Shown one piece after another: positions 10,101 to 24,044 of a stretch of 64,000 nucleotides of DNA. Each line of letters begins with the position of its first letter. Within the stretch, counting starts at the first letter, position 1. The stretch lies in NCBI RefSeq assembly GCF_030704535.1, contig NC_081808.1, forward strand, positions 18,660,501-18,724,500, in the 5' to 3' direction. A program made the position numbers and the translations under genes. Origin of the DNA: Vitis vinifera (taxonomy: Eukaryota > Streptophyta > Magnoliopsida > Vitales > Vitaceae). The notes under the pieces are model-generated. The model had not been told where the DNA came from. It was given only the letters and a program-made list of their open reading frames with translations, and made no database searches.

Positions 10101-13100
10101 CTAAAAGACAACAGCCAATATGAGACCAAAGAAGCTAAGCAGAATTTACTGGCCCCATCATCTTGCTCGCAACTCCTGCAAATTATCCTTTTTGTACTAA
10201 TGCCAATATGAAATAGAACCCACGGGACAACCAAAACATAAATGAGCTCCTATATGATCACGAAAATAATTCATCTTACCTGAAGCTCTGCCAGCTTTTC
10301 ACGGATTTGCATATAGCCCAAATGAAGCTTTCCTCCAAAATGATCTGCTAAGCGACGGTCACTGAAATCACATGAAAAGGAAAACAGTTCACTCCCTTGA
10401 AATAACCAAAAGTTCTTCACAGATAGAATCCACATATAGTATGGTAGCCCCATAATTTTCTAGCTAATAATAGCATGATCTACAAGCATAAAACAGAAAA
10501 AGACGCACATTCTTTAGCTGCAAAAGTAATCCTCGTAAAACTGGGCCCAAAAGCCTGCTGGTGACAAGGAGGTATAATCGCCAGGTCAAAAGCTGAAGTA
10601 CTTGAAACCCCAAATACTAATTCTTTGTCGCCCTCAAAGCTAGAAAATATGAAGTGACGAGATAAAAATTTTACCTATCATAAACGCTCAAAAATGCTCC
10701 ACAAATGTCACATACGCGTAGCTTCTGATCAGTCTGAGGTAACATCAGAATTAAAAAGAAATTAAAAGAGTAAGAAATACAGGATAAATATAAAAACATA
10801 TGCATCCATTATCATCAACTCGTGTTTTCAATTTCAGATGAAAAAAATAATAATAATGATAATAATAATAATAATAATAATCTCAAACAGAAATCTATGC
10901 TATAACTTGGTTTGCCATCTCTCTGGAGAGAGAAATTTTATTTGCATCTGTCCTTAATCAGAAACACCATTTGTGAAACTTAAATAATGTACTAAACTGG
11001 ATTACAGTATAGCCAAAAAAAGGTAATATTTTAGAGATGAGTAAAGCAGTGATTTTTTTTCTTTTGGTTCAAGAGGAGTGGCAAACAGAACCAAAAGGGT
11101 TAAAAACATTAATCATCAACTGCTGGAGTTAATTAGGATTTTGGGAAGAAATTCAAATGGACACAGATCTCTTTAAGAGTGAGTGGCTATCCATTATGTA
11201 ATATATTTACTGAAAATGCAGAAACAAAAATAATTGTACTCACAATGCGCACATCAGCAGCAGTGTACTTGGAAGAATCAAGAACAGGCTCCTGCCTAGG
11301 GGCCAGCTGAAGAGACATTGAAAGAAAAAGAAAACAAATTAACAGAGGTATAGCGAATAAGAGACACAGGTTTAGTTGAAAAAGAAAAACAAAGAATACA
11401 AGTTACATTCTGGAATAAAATTAATATATAAATAACAGATATCAAAACCTCATATAATACAAATAAGAATATGGACAAATGCTACAAACAAACAAGATGA
11501 ACCTAAAGAAAAACACAAACCTTCTTAAGTGCTTCAGCCTCTTCCAATGCTTTCTGTGCCTCGTCTATCATTCCTTGCTCGCCTGGAAAACATAAGGAAC
11601 TTTTAGAACTAAGCATAACCCAATCAATTCAGCACTACCAACAGAGGGAAAGGAATAAGGCTACAGCAGGTAGCATATCTAATTTACATGCTCAAATTGT
11701 TAAAGCAAGAGTAGGCACATTTTAGTTGGTAATTCCACAAAAACTTTTTGTGCAACTCCAATCAGCTCAAGAAAGCATTAAATCAACTATTTTCCATTGC
11801 ACTCCACTAACAAATATATTTGGTATGCAACAGAACATCAAGATTTATCGAAATATAAAAGGCATGAAAAGGCTGACTTAGCTTACCAAGATCCTCTGCC
11901 TTTTTCAGCTTCTCATTTATCATTTCCTGTGTACGAGGATCAGGAGCAAGTACTGGCAAGGGTGCCAATGGGGGCGGGTTTGGAAGGGGTTGGGGTAAAG
12001 ACGCTCTATCCTTGTTGAAGGCATCCAGAAGAAGCATAGACTATCATAAGAAAAGGTTTGCAACACATATGAGATTCAAAATCTTAATCATGGAATGGAA
12101 AAAAGGAAGTACAGACTGCTTATCAAAAAATGGCACTATAACTAAACAACACTAATATATCAACAATGACATGCCAATTTAATGTCTCAACAAACAACAA
12201 TTACCTGCTTGTCTGCTCTTTTCGTTCTGAGTTCTTCTACTACTTCTAGAGCTCGAATCTTGCTATCAGTCTTGCCTTCAAGATCTGCATATCATTCATG
12301 CACCAAATCAAATCAGTTTAGACAACACACAAAATCAAAGATAACATTATGAAGCTAATCTCCGTGCAATATATCCACACTAAAGATATAGCTCAATAAC
12401 TTAATAGGAAGAGCCATTAAAGTCAAAAGAGGAAAAATAATTAGAAGATTTCCATATCATCAAAACTTGTCAACAAATAAACTTTTGGGTGCATCTGGAA
12501 GGGCAGAAATTGAGAACTTCTTTAATAACCGGAATTACTAATGTCAAAGCTTAAAGATTCTTTCATTAAGGCTTGGCTTTTGTGGAATGTGTCTAAGGAA
12601 GAGCTAGGATTAGTTGACTGGCAAGCGGTAGCCTGAGGATATTAGCTGAACCACTGTCTATCGAATTATCTGATTAATCTTTTTTCATGTATGTGTTCTT
12701 TGTATACAATAATAGGGTTCACCCCTTGTTGGCACTTCAATATAATTCCTTTATTTGTCACAAATCAGTATCCTATACTCTAAATAAGAATAAGTCTGAT
12801 ATAACCAACATGCTTTGCCAGCAGGCAGGATATTCAATAACCTGCACTAAACCTACTAATAGCAGGGACAAAACATTTTAATATAAATGTAAAAGGAGTT
12901 AAAATTACTATAATTCATATAAAGGGGTTACCAAATTGATCAGCTTCCTTCAACTTCTCCTTAATCTGCTTCGACAACTCAAGCACCTCAGGTGTCTGCA
13001 AAGGAATCAATAAATTATCCATCAAAATATATAGATATATATGGTTAAAGAACTAGCCTGAGAAACTCAACCACTACCTGAGTAACCTCAGAGACTGAAA

Positions 13101-16100
13101 TTGCTATAGCAGCTTTAGCATCCTCATCCTCAAGACGCTTAAGAGCTCTAGCAATTTTTCTATCACACTCAACAATGAGCCTATCTATAACATCCTCCAA
13201 GTCCCTGTCATAATTATGGACACCTTTTGCTTTGGCTTCTTCATATCTAGAAAGAGTTAAAGCAGTCAAGTGAAACAAATTTTCATATATCAACATATTT
13301 TATAGGTGACCTTGATTTGCATGGATAAGATATATTCTTGCAAATACGATAAATGAACCAAGAATAGAAATATGGTAGTGCTTGGTCTCCATATCTTTTA
13401 TAAGGGAAATACCCGTTAACAAGAATATAAAAGCAAGCATCTGATCTGCAATCATTGCTCTGAAAAACAGTTGCATGAGGTTCTCTAATAAGATCTAATA
13501 GAATGTCTAGCCCCTTGGATATGACCAGGCAGCTGTGCCCTCTGGAAATGAACAAGAGGTCCTGAATTTGAACCTCCATGAAATTTGAGTGTAGGTTAGA
13601 AGTGTGGGCCCATAATACTGGCAGTTTGCTTTGCTAGTAGTTGAGATAAATGCATCCCTCTAGAGGAAGATTCCCATAATCCCAAAAAAAATTTCTTATG
13701 GGTTGTCAAAAACAGGGATCACAGAACGCATGGCCCTAACAGTAAAGAGTATCATACAGTTTAAACATCTTAAAGAAAGAAGAAAAGCTGAAATGCATAG
13801 CACCATAGTGGCGAAAGGATACTCTTTCCTTAGCTGCAAGGAGTGCACCTTCGGACATGGCCCCATATCCATTTTCTGAAACAAAAATGATGAAGTCTTA
13901 GAAAGAGATCAGAATAAAATTTTAATTATGAAGACCAAATGGAATAACTAACATGAATTCCAATATCCCTCAAAGCAATAGGTTAAAGTAACATTGACAG
14001 TCATCTGACCTATTTGAATTAATTAAATTACTCTTCTTAGTCCATGTGTGTGTTAACAAAGGGGAAAGGGGGCCTACAAGATACTTCAAGGTTAACAAAC
14101 TCTCAACATGCCATGCCCACAAGAAGGTAAAATTACATATATATATATATGTTATTGGCAAGGCTGAAAGGAAATGATATGGAGAAATTAGTGGAGCTCA
14201 AACATATCCTTTTAAGATGTATTCCATCAAACAAAAATCTTGATACAATTGCCGTGCAGAGGGCACGTTACATCCACATTTGTAATCTAAAAAAATTTAT
14301 ATCTATTTGCCTAAACTTAAACTAAAGCAAATAATGCATATTTCATCCTCCAGGAAATTATTAATATGATAGTGATTATCATCTAAAACTAATTTTTATA
14401 TGAAATAATTGATTAAATGGAATGAGATAATACCCATTTCTGTAAAAAAAAAAAAAAAAAACAACTTCCATGTATTGAAAATTACACATATAACCTCATT
14501 TCAACATTTTTACCCTTGAACTTTTTTTTATCAAAAAGCACTTAATGTGAGATGGGGATTACAAAAATTGTTAAAGGTTATTTTTGTCCAAAATAGATTC
14601 TATTTCATGTTTTTTAAAAAATGGTCATTCTTCTGAATTTGCATTTTCAATATCCCTTTTAATCAAATAGTCCTTTTTATATCAAGGAATCCTCCATAAA
14701 ATAAAATAAAAAAATTATTTCTAATCTAATTAGAAAATCAGGTCAGAAAGATTCCATGCCATCATTGGAGCCCCGCATTGGAGGTAATAACACAAGAAAG
14801 TCAATGAAAGCATGATTAATGTATGGAAAAATAGAGAGTGATAACCATCGAAAACAAAACCAATAATAAAAGGGGAAAATTTTAGTGAATGTGCGATGAT
14901 TGCAGTGCAAGAGCAAAGAAACCAAATTCTCTTACACTAAATCAATGCCTCTCATACAAGATGGCCAAGCAAACCCTTCTCAAAAATAGAAAGTAGAACA
15001 TAAGGGTATGTTAACAAGAAACCATATTTGGAAACCATAAAATAGAAAATAGGGTATTTCATAAAAACATATTTTAGTAGCTTTCACTTGTTTTCTAAGG
15101 GTTGTTTTAAAAAATAATCATACAAATATAGAAAATAATTGAAAATATAACTTTAAAAAAATATTTAAAAATATAAAAATGGTTAAGAATATTCCAAATT
15201 TTCAAACAAACTTTTTTTCTACAAAACATCAAAAAAGAGCTTTTAAAACCAATTCTCAAAAACTATTTTTCTGTTTTTGAATACACTCCCCAAACAAAGC
15301 ATAAGATTCGTAGTTCCATTTTCTTCTATCTATTGACATTGATTAAATAGCTCATTCTAGGTATGTATCTCTCTCCTAAACATGACCCAAAAGCATAAAA
15401 AGTAAGAATTTGTTTGATAGAAAAAATGAGAATGGTCTTTTCAGAAAGATTTTCACTTCAATAATGGAAACAGTGTTTTCGAATAATTTTCAATCATTAA
15501 CTTGCACCCATGTTTTACCTATCAAAAAATAAAATAAAAACTTGCATCCATGTTTCAAATTACCAAAAACAACATTTTCCATGTTTTCTATATAAATGAG
15601 TCATTTTCAGACTCTGACCCTTTAAGAAAAAGGCCCTATATGACAAAAATAAAATAAAATAAAAAAGATCTGAGATTTCATTTTCTTCAATCTATTCGAC
15701 TTGAAATTGACAAGCTTAAATCAACTCAATTTCCTGCCAAACATATAGGGGTTGGGTTGATTAAACATCTCTGTCTAAACGCATACCTTCTAAATAGGAT
15801 CCAAAAACACAAAACATATATTTTGAGGTTTTATTTTCTTCCATCTAGCAATGAATTTGACATGCTCAACTCAGCACACCGACCAACAGAGAATTCGGGT
15901 GATCTCCAACCATCTCTCCTAAACATTAACCAGAAGAAATAAATAAGATCCAATATTCATGTTCTTCAACTTTCCTGAGTTTCTTGTAGGCAAAAGAAAG
16001 GATTAGAACTAATTAAACTTTTCTCTCTAAAATCACATCAATGATCTTAAACACAATAAAAAATTTAAAAAATTGCACAAAAAAATACTTAAGAAACTCA

Positions 16101-16632
16101 ATATTTAATTTTTCTTCTTTTTTTTCTTGAATTATCTCGAAATCCAGACAAGAAGTAGAATTAGCTTAAATATCTCCCCCAAAAAATTCATGTCCCCTCC
16201 AAACATCAAAAATATATGAACAAATAGAAAATAAAAATTAAATCAGATTCGAGGTTTTCGTTTTATGCTGTTTTCCCCTATTTTCTCAATAGAGGTTAAG
16301 GGTAGATAAAGTATCTCTTCCTCTCTCTGCGCCTCCATGTCCCCTAAACATAAACCACGTAAGGTTTTAAGAAATCGAGATTTCATTTTTCCCCCCACTT
16401 TCCCACACTTTCTCGAGAACCAAACAGACTCCAATGCTAAAGAAACCAACAGATCAAGGCAAGGAGGATAGTCCCAGAACAGTACCGTCAACTGGAAGAG
16501 CTCGTGAGGGCAAAGGCCGACCAAGAAGAGGCGACACACATCTCGGTCGTAGTACTTCCTATTCACCTCCCGGACGTCGCCGTTTCGATTCGCCCCCATC
16601 AACACGTCCAGTTGCTTCCTTATCGCATCCAT
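7164..16632 (-). CDS. LUC7-like U1 snRNP-associated zinc-finger protein (LUC7A/B clade)
   Basis: Thirteen coding exons in transcript order: 16632-16486, 13875-13823, 13246-13078, 12995-12932, 12284-12205, 12040-11887, 11582-11521, 11306-11244, 10733-10675, 10361-10280, 8587-8538, 8415-8158 and 7182-7164. They sum to 1260 nt, or 419 residues. LUC7 proteins are U1 snRNP components that stabilise 5' splice-site recognition in the nucleus. A CCCH finger uses Cys33, Cys41, Cys56 and His60. A long helical region follows (EDVIDRLIVECDRKIARALK). A C2H2 finger uses Cys272, Cys275, His291 and His297 within RRLADHFGGKLHLGY. The C-terminal third is an RS/RD-rich domain encoded mostly by the 258-nt exon. 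The start chosen is MDAIRKQLDVLMG, the usual family start; an in-frame ATG 12 codons upstream (16668) could extend it. The last coding exon is only 19 nt. Intron 1 is 2.6 kb. Confidence 0.95.
10846..10882. repeat. (AAT)n microsatellite in a LUC7-like intron
   Basis: An imperfect trinucleotide repeat of about 12 units with one ATG interruption, in the intron between the coding exons at 10675-10733 and 11244-11306. Confidence 0.85.
15004..15301. mobile_element. Tourist-like MITE candidate in LUC7-like intron 1
   Basis: TAA followed by GGGTATGTTAACAAG at the left, and CCCCAAACAAAGCA followed by TAA at the right, give short imperfect terminal inverted repeats flanked by TAA. This matches the PIF/Harbinger Tourist pattern. 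The interior is non-coding and AT-rich. Confidence 0.45.
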
Positions 16633-16749
16633 CTCTTTTCTCTTTTCCTCTTTACTCTCTCTCAACACTGAGTTTCTCTATCTTAGGGTTTCTGGATTCC
16701 CAAACTAATAGGGCTGCGAGTGTTTTGGGGCTTAATAAAATTTGCTGCG

Positions 16750-18209
16750 AGTGAGTTTTTCGGTTTTCGGATTGGTCCCTGTATTTTTATGTATTTTCAA
16801 AAGAACCCCTGAGTTTTTATTGGAAAAAATTGTAGAGATATCCTTGATGTTCTATAAAATTGTTAAAAAACCTTCTTCACATCTGAATTTTGTAGTAATA
16901 TAAGAATTTTTCTTAGTTGTGTTTAAGGGCTTATATTAGTCAATCATTTGAGGTTATTTCTTCTTTGAATTTCAAAAAATATCTTTCTAGTACTTGAATT
17001 AATGGAAAAAATGTCTTAAAAAAATGTGTAAGGTATTTGATTTTTATGCTTAAGGCTTCTATAACACTATCTGAAACACGATTGTGCTAAACATGTTTCA
17101 TTAATTGCAAAATATTTTTTATATTAAATTAATGCATATGCTCTAATATATAACAAACAATTATGAGAGTTGGTTATAGACCTAAGCACACAAGGTCATC
17201 ATCATAAACACATCAGCATTGCATCTCTTATTAAAGGAAGTGAGACAAACTATGAACTTACCAGCAAACCATCACTATCCACTCTATAAAATATTGTCAA
17301 TTACATATAGGAGTGTTGTATTTGAAGCAATTATCCGATTATATTTGAAACAATGTTTGTACACTCACATGTAAGAATATGCACCCATTAGAAACCATTA
17401 TGATGAATTTAAAAAATTTATTATGGACTCGAGCAATATTGGTTCGATATCTAACTTTAATTTTGGTTTGTTATTTACCCGCTTTGTATGATTATTTTGT
17501 TGATAATATGTTGCAAGAAATAAATTATATTTGTATGGAGGATATTAAAGCAAATTTGAATTCTATAGAAGTAAAAGAAAGAATTATTTGAAATATTGAA
17601 TGAAGATAGGCAAATGCTTTGGAAACAAAGGGTAGAAGTATAAAAGAAGAATTTTTGCAATAATAGAGGCCATTCTAGATCTATGTCATGGATTAGAAAA
17701 GGAAAATGCAATAATTTTGATTTAACAAAAGACAATAGGAAGTATAGTGTCCAAAACAAAAAATAAAAAATAAAAAGGAGACCATCAATAAATCCTCAAA
17801 TACTATTTGATGTGGTAATGTTGTGAGAGCTCCGATAGTGTTGGAACTATCCTATTTATCTTTGTTTGTTGCTTAAGTATTAGTTTGATTATTGATTTGG
17901 GTTATTCATACCATATGTGACTCAATAGGGATTGATTTGCCTGTATTAATCTATTGATAGTCTTTTGCCTTAATGAGGAATAGTACACTGCAAAGTTAGT
18001 GTATTAGAATAGTTCCAATTAAGATGTATGATGGTATAGTTAGGATTTGGATTGATGTTTGATATCTGATATCTTTAGGTACTCTTGATTCAACTTATAA
18101 CTTAACATGGAGTTTTAAGAGTTACTATAGATGTTATTGTTGTGATCAACTCTAAGTCATCAAGGTAGTACAATTTTAGGTATTGCAAAAGACTATTCTT
18201 CATCATATA
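16750..18209. other. Intergenic region upstream of the LUC7-like gene
   Basis: The first 100-150 bases should contain the LUC7-like promoter and 5'UTR. Beyond that it is AT-rich with many stops. Short ORFs at 17379-17591 (+) and 17475-17759 (-) show no family resemblance I can name. The region from 17160 to 17760 could be decayed transposon sequence, but I cannot support that. Confidence 0.5.
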
Positions 18210-18330
18210 TGTGGATTTCCAATTTAATTCCTAATTTTTAGGAATTTATTTCCTAACTTTTTAGACTTAGTTTCCTCATTTTTTGAGAATTAGTTTCCTA
18301 ATCTTTTGTGATTATATTTCACATTTTGCA
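18210..18330 (+). repeat. Remnant of 5' LTR of outer Copia element
   Basis: TGTGGATTT followed by TTTAATTCCTAATTTTTAGG matches the beginning of the 3' LTR at 28811. Similarity fades by about 18330, and no primer-binding site follows, so the 5' LTR and leader look truncated. Confidence 0.6.
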
Positions 18331-21300
18331 AGAAAGGAAAAGATGATTTTCTCACCAGGGCGGTTGTTGCTCCATCAATAAATAGAGGATCCAAAGTTCA
18401 AGTGCCAAAATCTGAAAACAACATGATGATGTTATGCTCAATTGATTCCATGACCAAAGATATCGAAGAAGACTTCATGTGCTACAAGACGACCAATGAA
18501 ATTTAAAATGCTACAAAGGAAACCTACTCAGATAATGATAACACATCTGAATTATTTGAGGTAAAATGTATCTTGAACAATCTTCATCAAGGAGAGCTTA
18601 TTGTCACACAATATTTCATTGCTCTAAATGGATAGGCAACAAATAGATCTCTTTAATAATGCTAAACTTAGTTGTTTGGAATGTAATTTCAGGTATAAAA
18701 AGATTGTTGAGAAAAAAAGAATCTTTAAATTCTTGTTTGGGCTTAACAAAAATCTAGATGAAGTAAGAGAAGAATATTCAAAACCATGTCTCTTCATCTA
18801 ATCGGATGAGATTTTTTTGAAGTTATATGAAAATAGAAAGAAGATTATGATGAGGAACCAAGTTCCATATAACACAAAGGAAGGACATGCCCTAATAGCC
18901 CATGGAACCAATCCTTTTCTTGATAATAATTGGACAAGGAAGGAAGGAAGGAAGACCATGGTATGAGCATTGCAAAAAACATGGACACACCAAGGACATT
19001 TGTTGGAAGTTGCATAGCAAGCCAATTGATTGGAAACTATGAGGCTCTACTAAAAGTCGCAGCTTTATGTCCATCAGAGAATAGAAATCTACACCTAAGG
19101 CTACACTGTTTAGTAAAGAGCAAATGGAATTGCTTCAAAAATTGATCGACCAAAAAACATCATCTTCTTCTCCACCCGCATCTACAAGCACTAGATTAGT
19201 CGCTCAAAAAGGTAACTTTTTAATGGATTTGATCACTCAAATGGAGAAACAAAACCCTTGGATTGTAGACTTCAATGCATCACATCATATGACTAGTAAT
19301 GCTACTCCATTTCATAACTATAACCCAAGTTCTGGGAATTTTATGGAATGAATTGTTGATGGATCATTGTCAAGGATGGCTAGAGTAGTATGTATTGCTC
19401 TTACAAATGACCTAGTTCTAAATTATGCTTTCTTTATTCTAAATTTGACTTACAATTTATTATCCATAAGAAAACTTACCAAGAATTTGAATTGTATTAC
19501 TATTTTTTTCTCAAATCATTATGAATTTCAGGATTTGGAATTAAAGAGGATGATTGGCAATGCTAAGGAATGTGTGAGGCTCTATCTCCTTAAAAGTCCT
19601 AATAATCCTAAAAAGTAAGCTCAAGTTGTAAGTAGCATGTATTTTCCTGTTTTCCAAATTTATCCAATAATAATAGTGTCATCATGTTGTGGCACTATAA
19701 ATTAGGTCATCCCAATTTTTTATATTTGAAAGAGTTGTTTCCTACATTATTTTATAATACCATCATTGAGGTTTTCCAATGTGAAGTGTGTCAATTATCA
19801 AAACATGTGAGAAATAACTTTCATCTCCAATGGTACAAAACATTTCACCCCTTTGCAACCATTCACAATGATATATGGGGACCCATTTGAGTAAAAAAAA
19901 AATCTTAGGAGCTCACTGGTTTATGTCTTTTGTTGATGACCATACTAGAATAACTTGGGTATGCTTAATGAAAGAAAAATATAATGTTAGTACTGTATTA
20001 AAAATTTTCAATAGTAACATCTAAGCATAAATCAAGGTGTCTCAATTCTATACTCGGGGAGTATCTAATAAGTCATAGTATAGTGTATCAAAACTCTTAC
20101 GTTGACACACCTCAACAAAACGGGGTGACAGAAAGAAAAAAACAGACACCTTGAAGTGGTCATTTCTATTATGTTCATTACAAATGTTTTGAAACATTTT
20201 TAGGTGAGACAATCCTTATAGCCACATTCCTCATTAATAGAATGTCATCAAGAGTCCTAAGACTCCAAACATCTTGTCAATTTCTCCTCTTTTACCCAAA
20301 TACCCAAATCATCTCATCCCTGCCACTAAAAGTGTTTTGGTGTATGACATTTATCCATATCTATGAACAATTCTGAAGCAAACTTGACCCAAAGGCCATC
20401 AAATGTCTCTTTCATTATTACTATTCCACTAAAAAATGTTAAAAATGCCACTCCCTTATCACTAAAAAATTCTATATTTCCATGGATGTAACCTTTTTTT
20501 AAAACCAATCATATTACCTAAAAACTTAAAGTCAGAGGGAGAACTCTACTATACAAGAATGTAATTTTTTTACTTAATACTTTCATTCCATCTAAAACCA
20601 TGATCGAGCCTACCTTCATTCCCTCAATTTCACTGGATATTGAGCTTAACATCATCATCATCGAACCAGTTTTGCCTAACAACCAAGATCCAATCACTCC
20701 TGTCCATACTCAACTTGCACTTAATAATGAGCTTTATGTTTATTAAATGAGGAAAGACCCCAAGAGGAAATAGAGGATCATGAATGCACACACACACATC
20801 TCCTAAGCAAAAACATGAATCTAATTTGAGTTTAAATAGTCTAGATAATACTTTTCATGAAATCCAAACTGATATTATTGCTATTGATGATCTTAATGTT
20901 CCTATTACATTAAAGAAAGGTGTGAGAGCATGTACCCAACATCCTATCTACTACAATTTTGTTTCCTATGATGGTTTATCACCAAAATATTGGTTATTGC
21001 CATTAATCTTACCCATGTAGAAATTCCACAGAGTATTCATGATGTTTTCAGAAAATCAGAATGGAAGATCACCATTGGGGAAGAAATTAGCTCTCTAAAA
21101 AGAAATGGTGCTTGGAAACTTTTGGATTTACCAAAAAAGAAACAACTAGTTGGATGGAAGTGGATTTTGACTGTCAAGTATAAACCAAATAGGAGTATAA
21201 ACTACTACAAAGCAAAGCTTGTTGTTAAGGGATTCACTTAGACATATAACATAAACTACCAAAAGACTTTTGCTTATGTTGCCAAGCTCAATACAGTTTA

Positions 21301-22160
21301 GGTTTTATTATCCTTCGCGGCTAATCTAGATTGGCCCATGTGTTAATTAGACATAAAAAAAAAAAAAAAAAAATTCCTCAATGGTGACTTGAAAAAAGAA
21401 GTGTACATGGGAAATTCCACCTAGTTTTAAGATAAAAAACAATGTTGACAAAGTCTACAAGCTTTGAAAGTCTATGTATGGTCTTAAGCAATCACTTAGA
21501 GTTTGGTTTGACGACTTCACAAAGACAGTCAAGGAGCATGGGTATTGTCAAAGGCAAGTTGATCATACCTTATTTACCAAATTCTCCCTAAATGGGAAGA
21601 TTGTTATTCTCATTGTTTATGTTGACAATATTATTATGACAGAGGGTTATACTAAGAAAATAGATTACTTAAATGAAGTTTTTGTTAGAGAATTTGAAAT
21701 CAAAGACCAAGGAACTCTAAGATACTTTTTAGGCATAGAGGTTGCTCGTTCGAAAAAAGGCATTGTGGTTTCTCAACGCAAGTACATCTTGGATTCACTA
21801 AAAGAAACTGAAATGTTATGATGCAAACCTATAGACACTTCGATGGAATCAAAATATAAAATGGGTTTAAAAAGAGATAGTCATCCAATTGATATAGAGA
21901 AATATCAATGACTTATAGGAAAACTCATTTATCTATCTCACACAAGACATGACATATGTTTTCCAATTAAAGTTATGAGTCAATTCATGAACAAGTCCAA
22001 TGAAAAACATCTTGAAGCAGTTTATATGAACCCTCGATACTTGAAAATGACTCCTAGAAAAGGAATATTTTTTTGAAAATGAATAAAAAAGTTAAAGTCT
22101 ACTCAAATACTAATTGGATAGGATCAATTATAGACCGGAAATCAACCACTCACTATTGCA

Positions 22161-22165
22161 CCTAT
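22161..22165. repeat. Target site duplication, left copy (CCTAT)
   Basis: CCTAT at 22161-22165 is repeated at 28401-28405, directly outside both LTRs of the inner Copia element. Removing the insert and one copy restores continuity of the outer element's RNase H reading. Confidence 0.85.
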
Positions 22166-22436
22166 TATTGGATTTGGAAGAAAAATTGAATAATATTTTA
22201 TTAATTAAATTAGGTATACATCCAAAAGTTAAATAAACGAAGAAATCCCTAAATTTAGCAACTAACTAACCTACTGAATATCATTAGATATTCTCTCTAA
22301 TTCAAAAAAAAAAAATCAAATTTAAGCACACTAGAACTAATCCAAACTAAACAACCCAAAATAATAGGACTCAATTAAGCCTTGTTTTTTGTTTTTATTT
22401 TAAATTCAAACTCCTAAAAATATTACTGCTTCAACA
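22166..22436 (-). repeat. 3' LTR of inner Copia element
   Basis: On the minus strand it begins TGTTGAAG and ends CCAATA. It aligns along its whole length with 28128-28400. Confidence 0.88.
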
Positions 22437-24044
22437 CTTGACCTCAAACTAAGGAATAAATAGTGATGATTCCCAATTTACTTATAAGATAATCGAAATG
22501 TTGTATTGGTAGAGCTTTAGTAAGAATGTCTGCGATTTGAAGCTTAGTAGACATGTTTTGCAATAAAAACTCCACATTCTCAATTTTCCCAGTAATGGAA
22601 TTTCAGTTTGTTTCCACATGTTTGGCATTGTCATGATGAACTAGATTAAATGAGATGTTGATGGCTACTTGATTATCACAAAACATTTTCATCAGAATCT
22701 CAGTTGAAATCTTCAACTCCTCTACCATATGTTTTAGTCATAGTCCTTCACATACATCATGTGCAATAGCTTGGAACTCAACTTCCACACTATTCTAGCC
22801 ACTGCAAACTGCTTCTTGTTTAACCAAGCCATAGTCCTTCCCATTTGATGAATGTTTGAAAAATATCGTATGATCCATTTGTCCCTGACTATACCTAAGT
22901 TTCTTAACAGTTGAAGTAAAATGGTCAAACCAGATCCTAGGAAATTGTTTTATGCCATACACTTTAAACTTGCATACTTGATTTTTTTTTTTTTTTCAAT
23001 GTCTTTGAATCCTGGTAGAATATCCATGTAGCTTCATTGATATCACCATTCAAGAATACATAGTCTGACTAATGAAGAGGTCAATCATTATTGATTGCAA
23101 TGGAGAGTAGAACTTGGACAATGTCGAGTTTCGAAATTAAAGCAAACGTTTCTTCATAATCTACTTCATACATTTGTTAAATTCCTTAATCATTAATCTT
23201 GCCTTGTATTTATCAATGTTCCCATTAGTTTTACATTTCATATTGAAAATCCACTTGCATTCGACAATAGATATTTCCAAAGGCAATTCAATCAATTCCC
23301 AGGTTCCATTTTTCTCGAGAGCTCTAATCCCCTCGTGCACAATTGTCTTCCAATTTAAATGGTTTAATGTCTCATGAATGTCCCTGGGCATGTTAACTTT
23401 AGAAAGATTAGGAGTAAATGCTCGAAATTGTGGACATAATCTTTCATAGGAAACAAAATCAACAATAGGATGTGTAGTACATGATCTAACCCCTTTCCAA
23501 AATTCAATAGGAACAACTAAATCATTTAATACAGTTTAATTAGTATCAATTACTATGTTACCTAAATTCTAGTCATGAGGATCCAAACTAGATTTAATTA
23601 ACTAGTTGTGAGCTTAGGGCGTAGGAGTCTATATATCTTGAGTAATTTTTCTTCTGGAATAGACTTGAAACTATGGGGTTGAAGCTGTTGGAAGATTGGG
23701 TGCGAAATTTGGTTCGAAGGGAACAACAATGATTTTAGGGTTGGAATTACTTCGTATTACAAGGGTTGTTGAGGTGGTAGATTTGAAATTGGGGTTGGAA
23801 GAGCAATATTGGTTGTTGGAAGAGGAATATCCCAAAATTGATCTTGGCTAGAATTTTCTAAAATCTCCCCCTTAAGTTTAGTTTTGGGAAAACAAGGTTG
23901 ATACTCAAAGAATGTTACTTCTATGGAAATATGTAACATTTTTTGTAATTAGTGAGTAACATTTATAATCTTTTTAAGTTGAAGAATATCTCGAAAAAAG
24001 ACATTTGAGGGCTCTTGGATGTATTTTTGTTCTATTTTAAGCAT

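Noticed and set aside
16434..16754. Plus-strand 106-residue ORF over LUC7-like exon 1
   Set aside because: It is antisense to the conserved MDAIRKQLDVLMG exon and has no family resemblance.
17379..17759. Overlapping small ORFs upstream of the Copia nest
   Set aside because: No start context, splice partner or recognisable domain. I considered transposase remains but could not name a motif.
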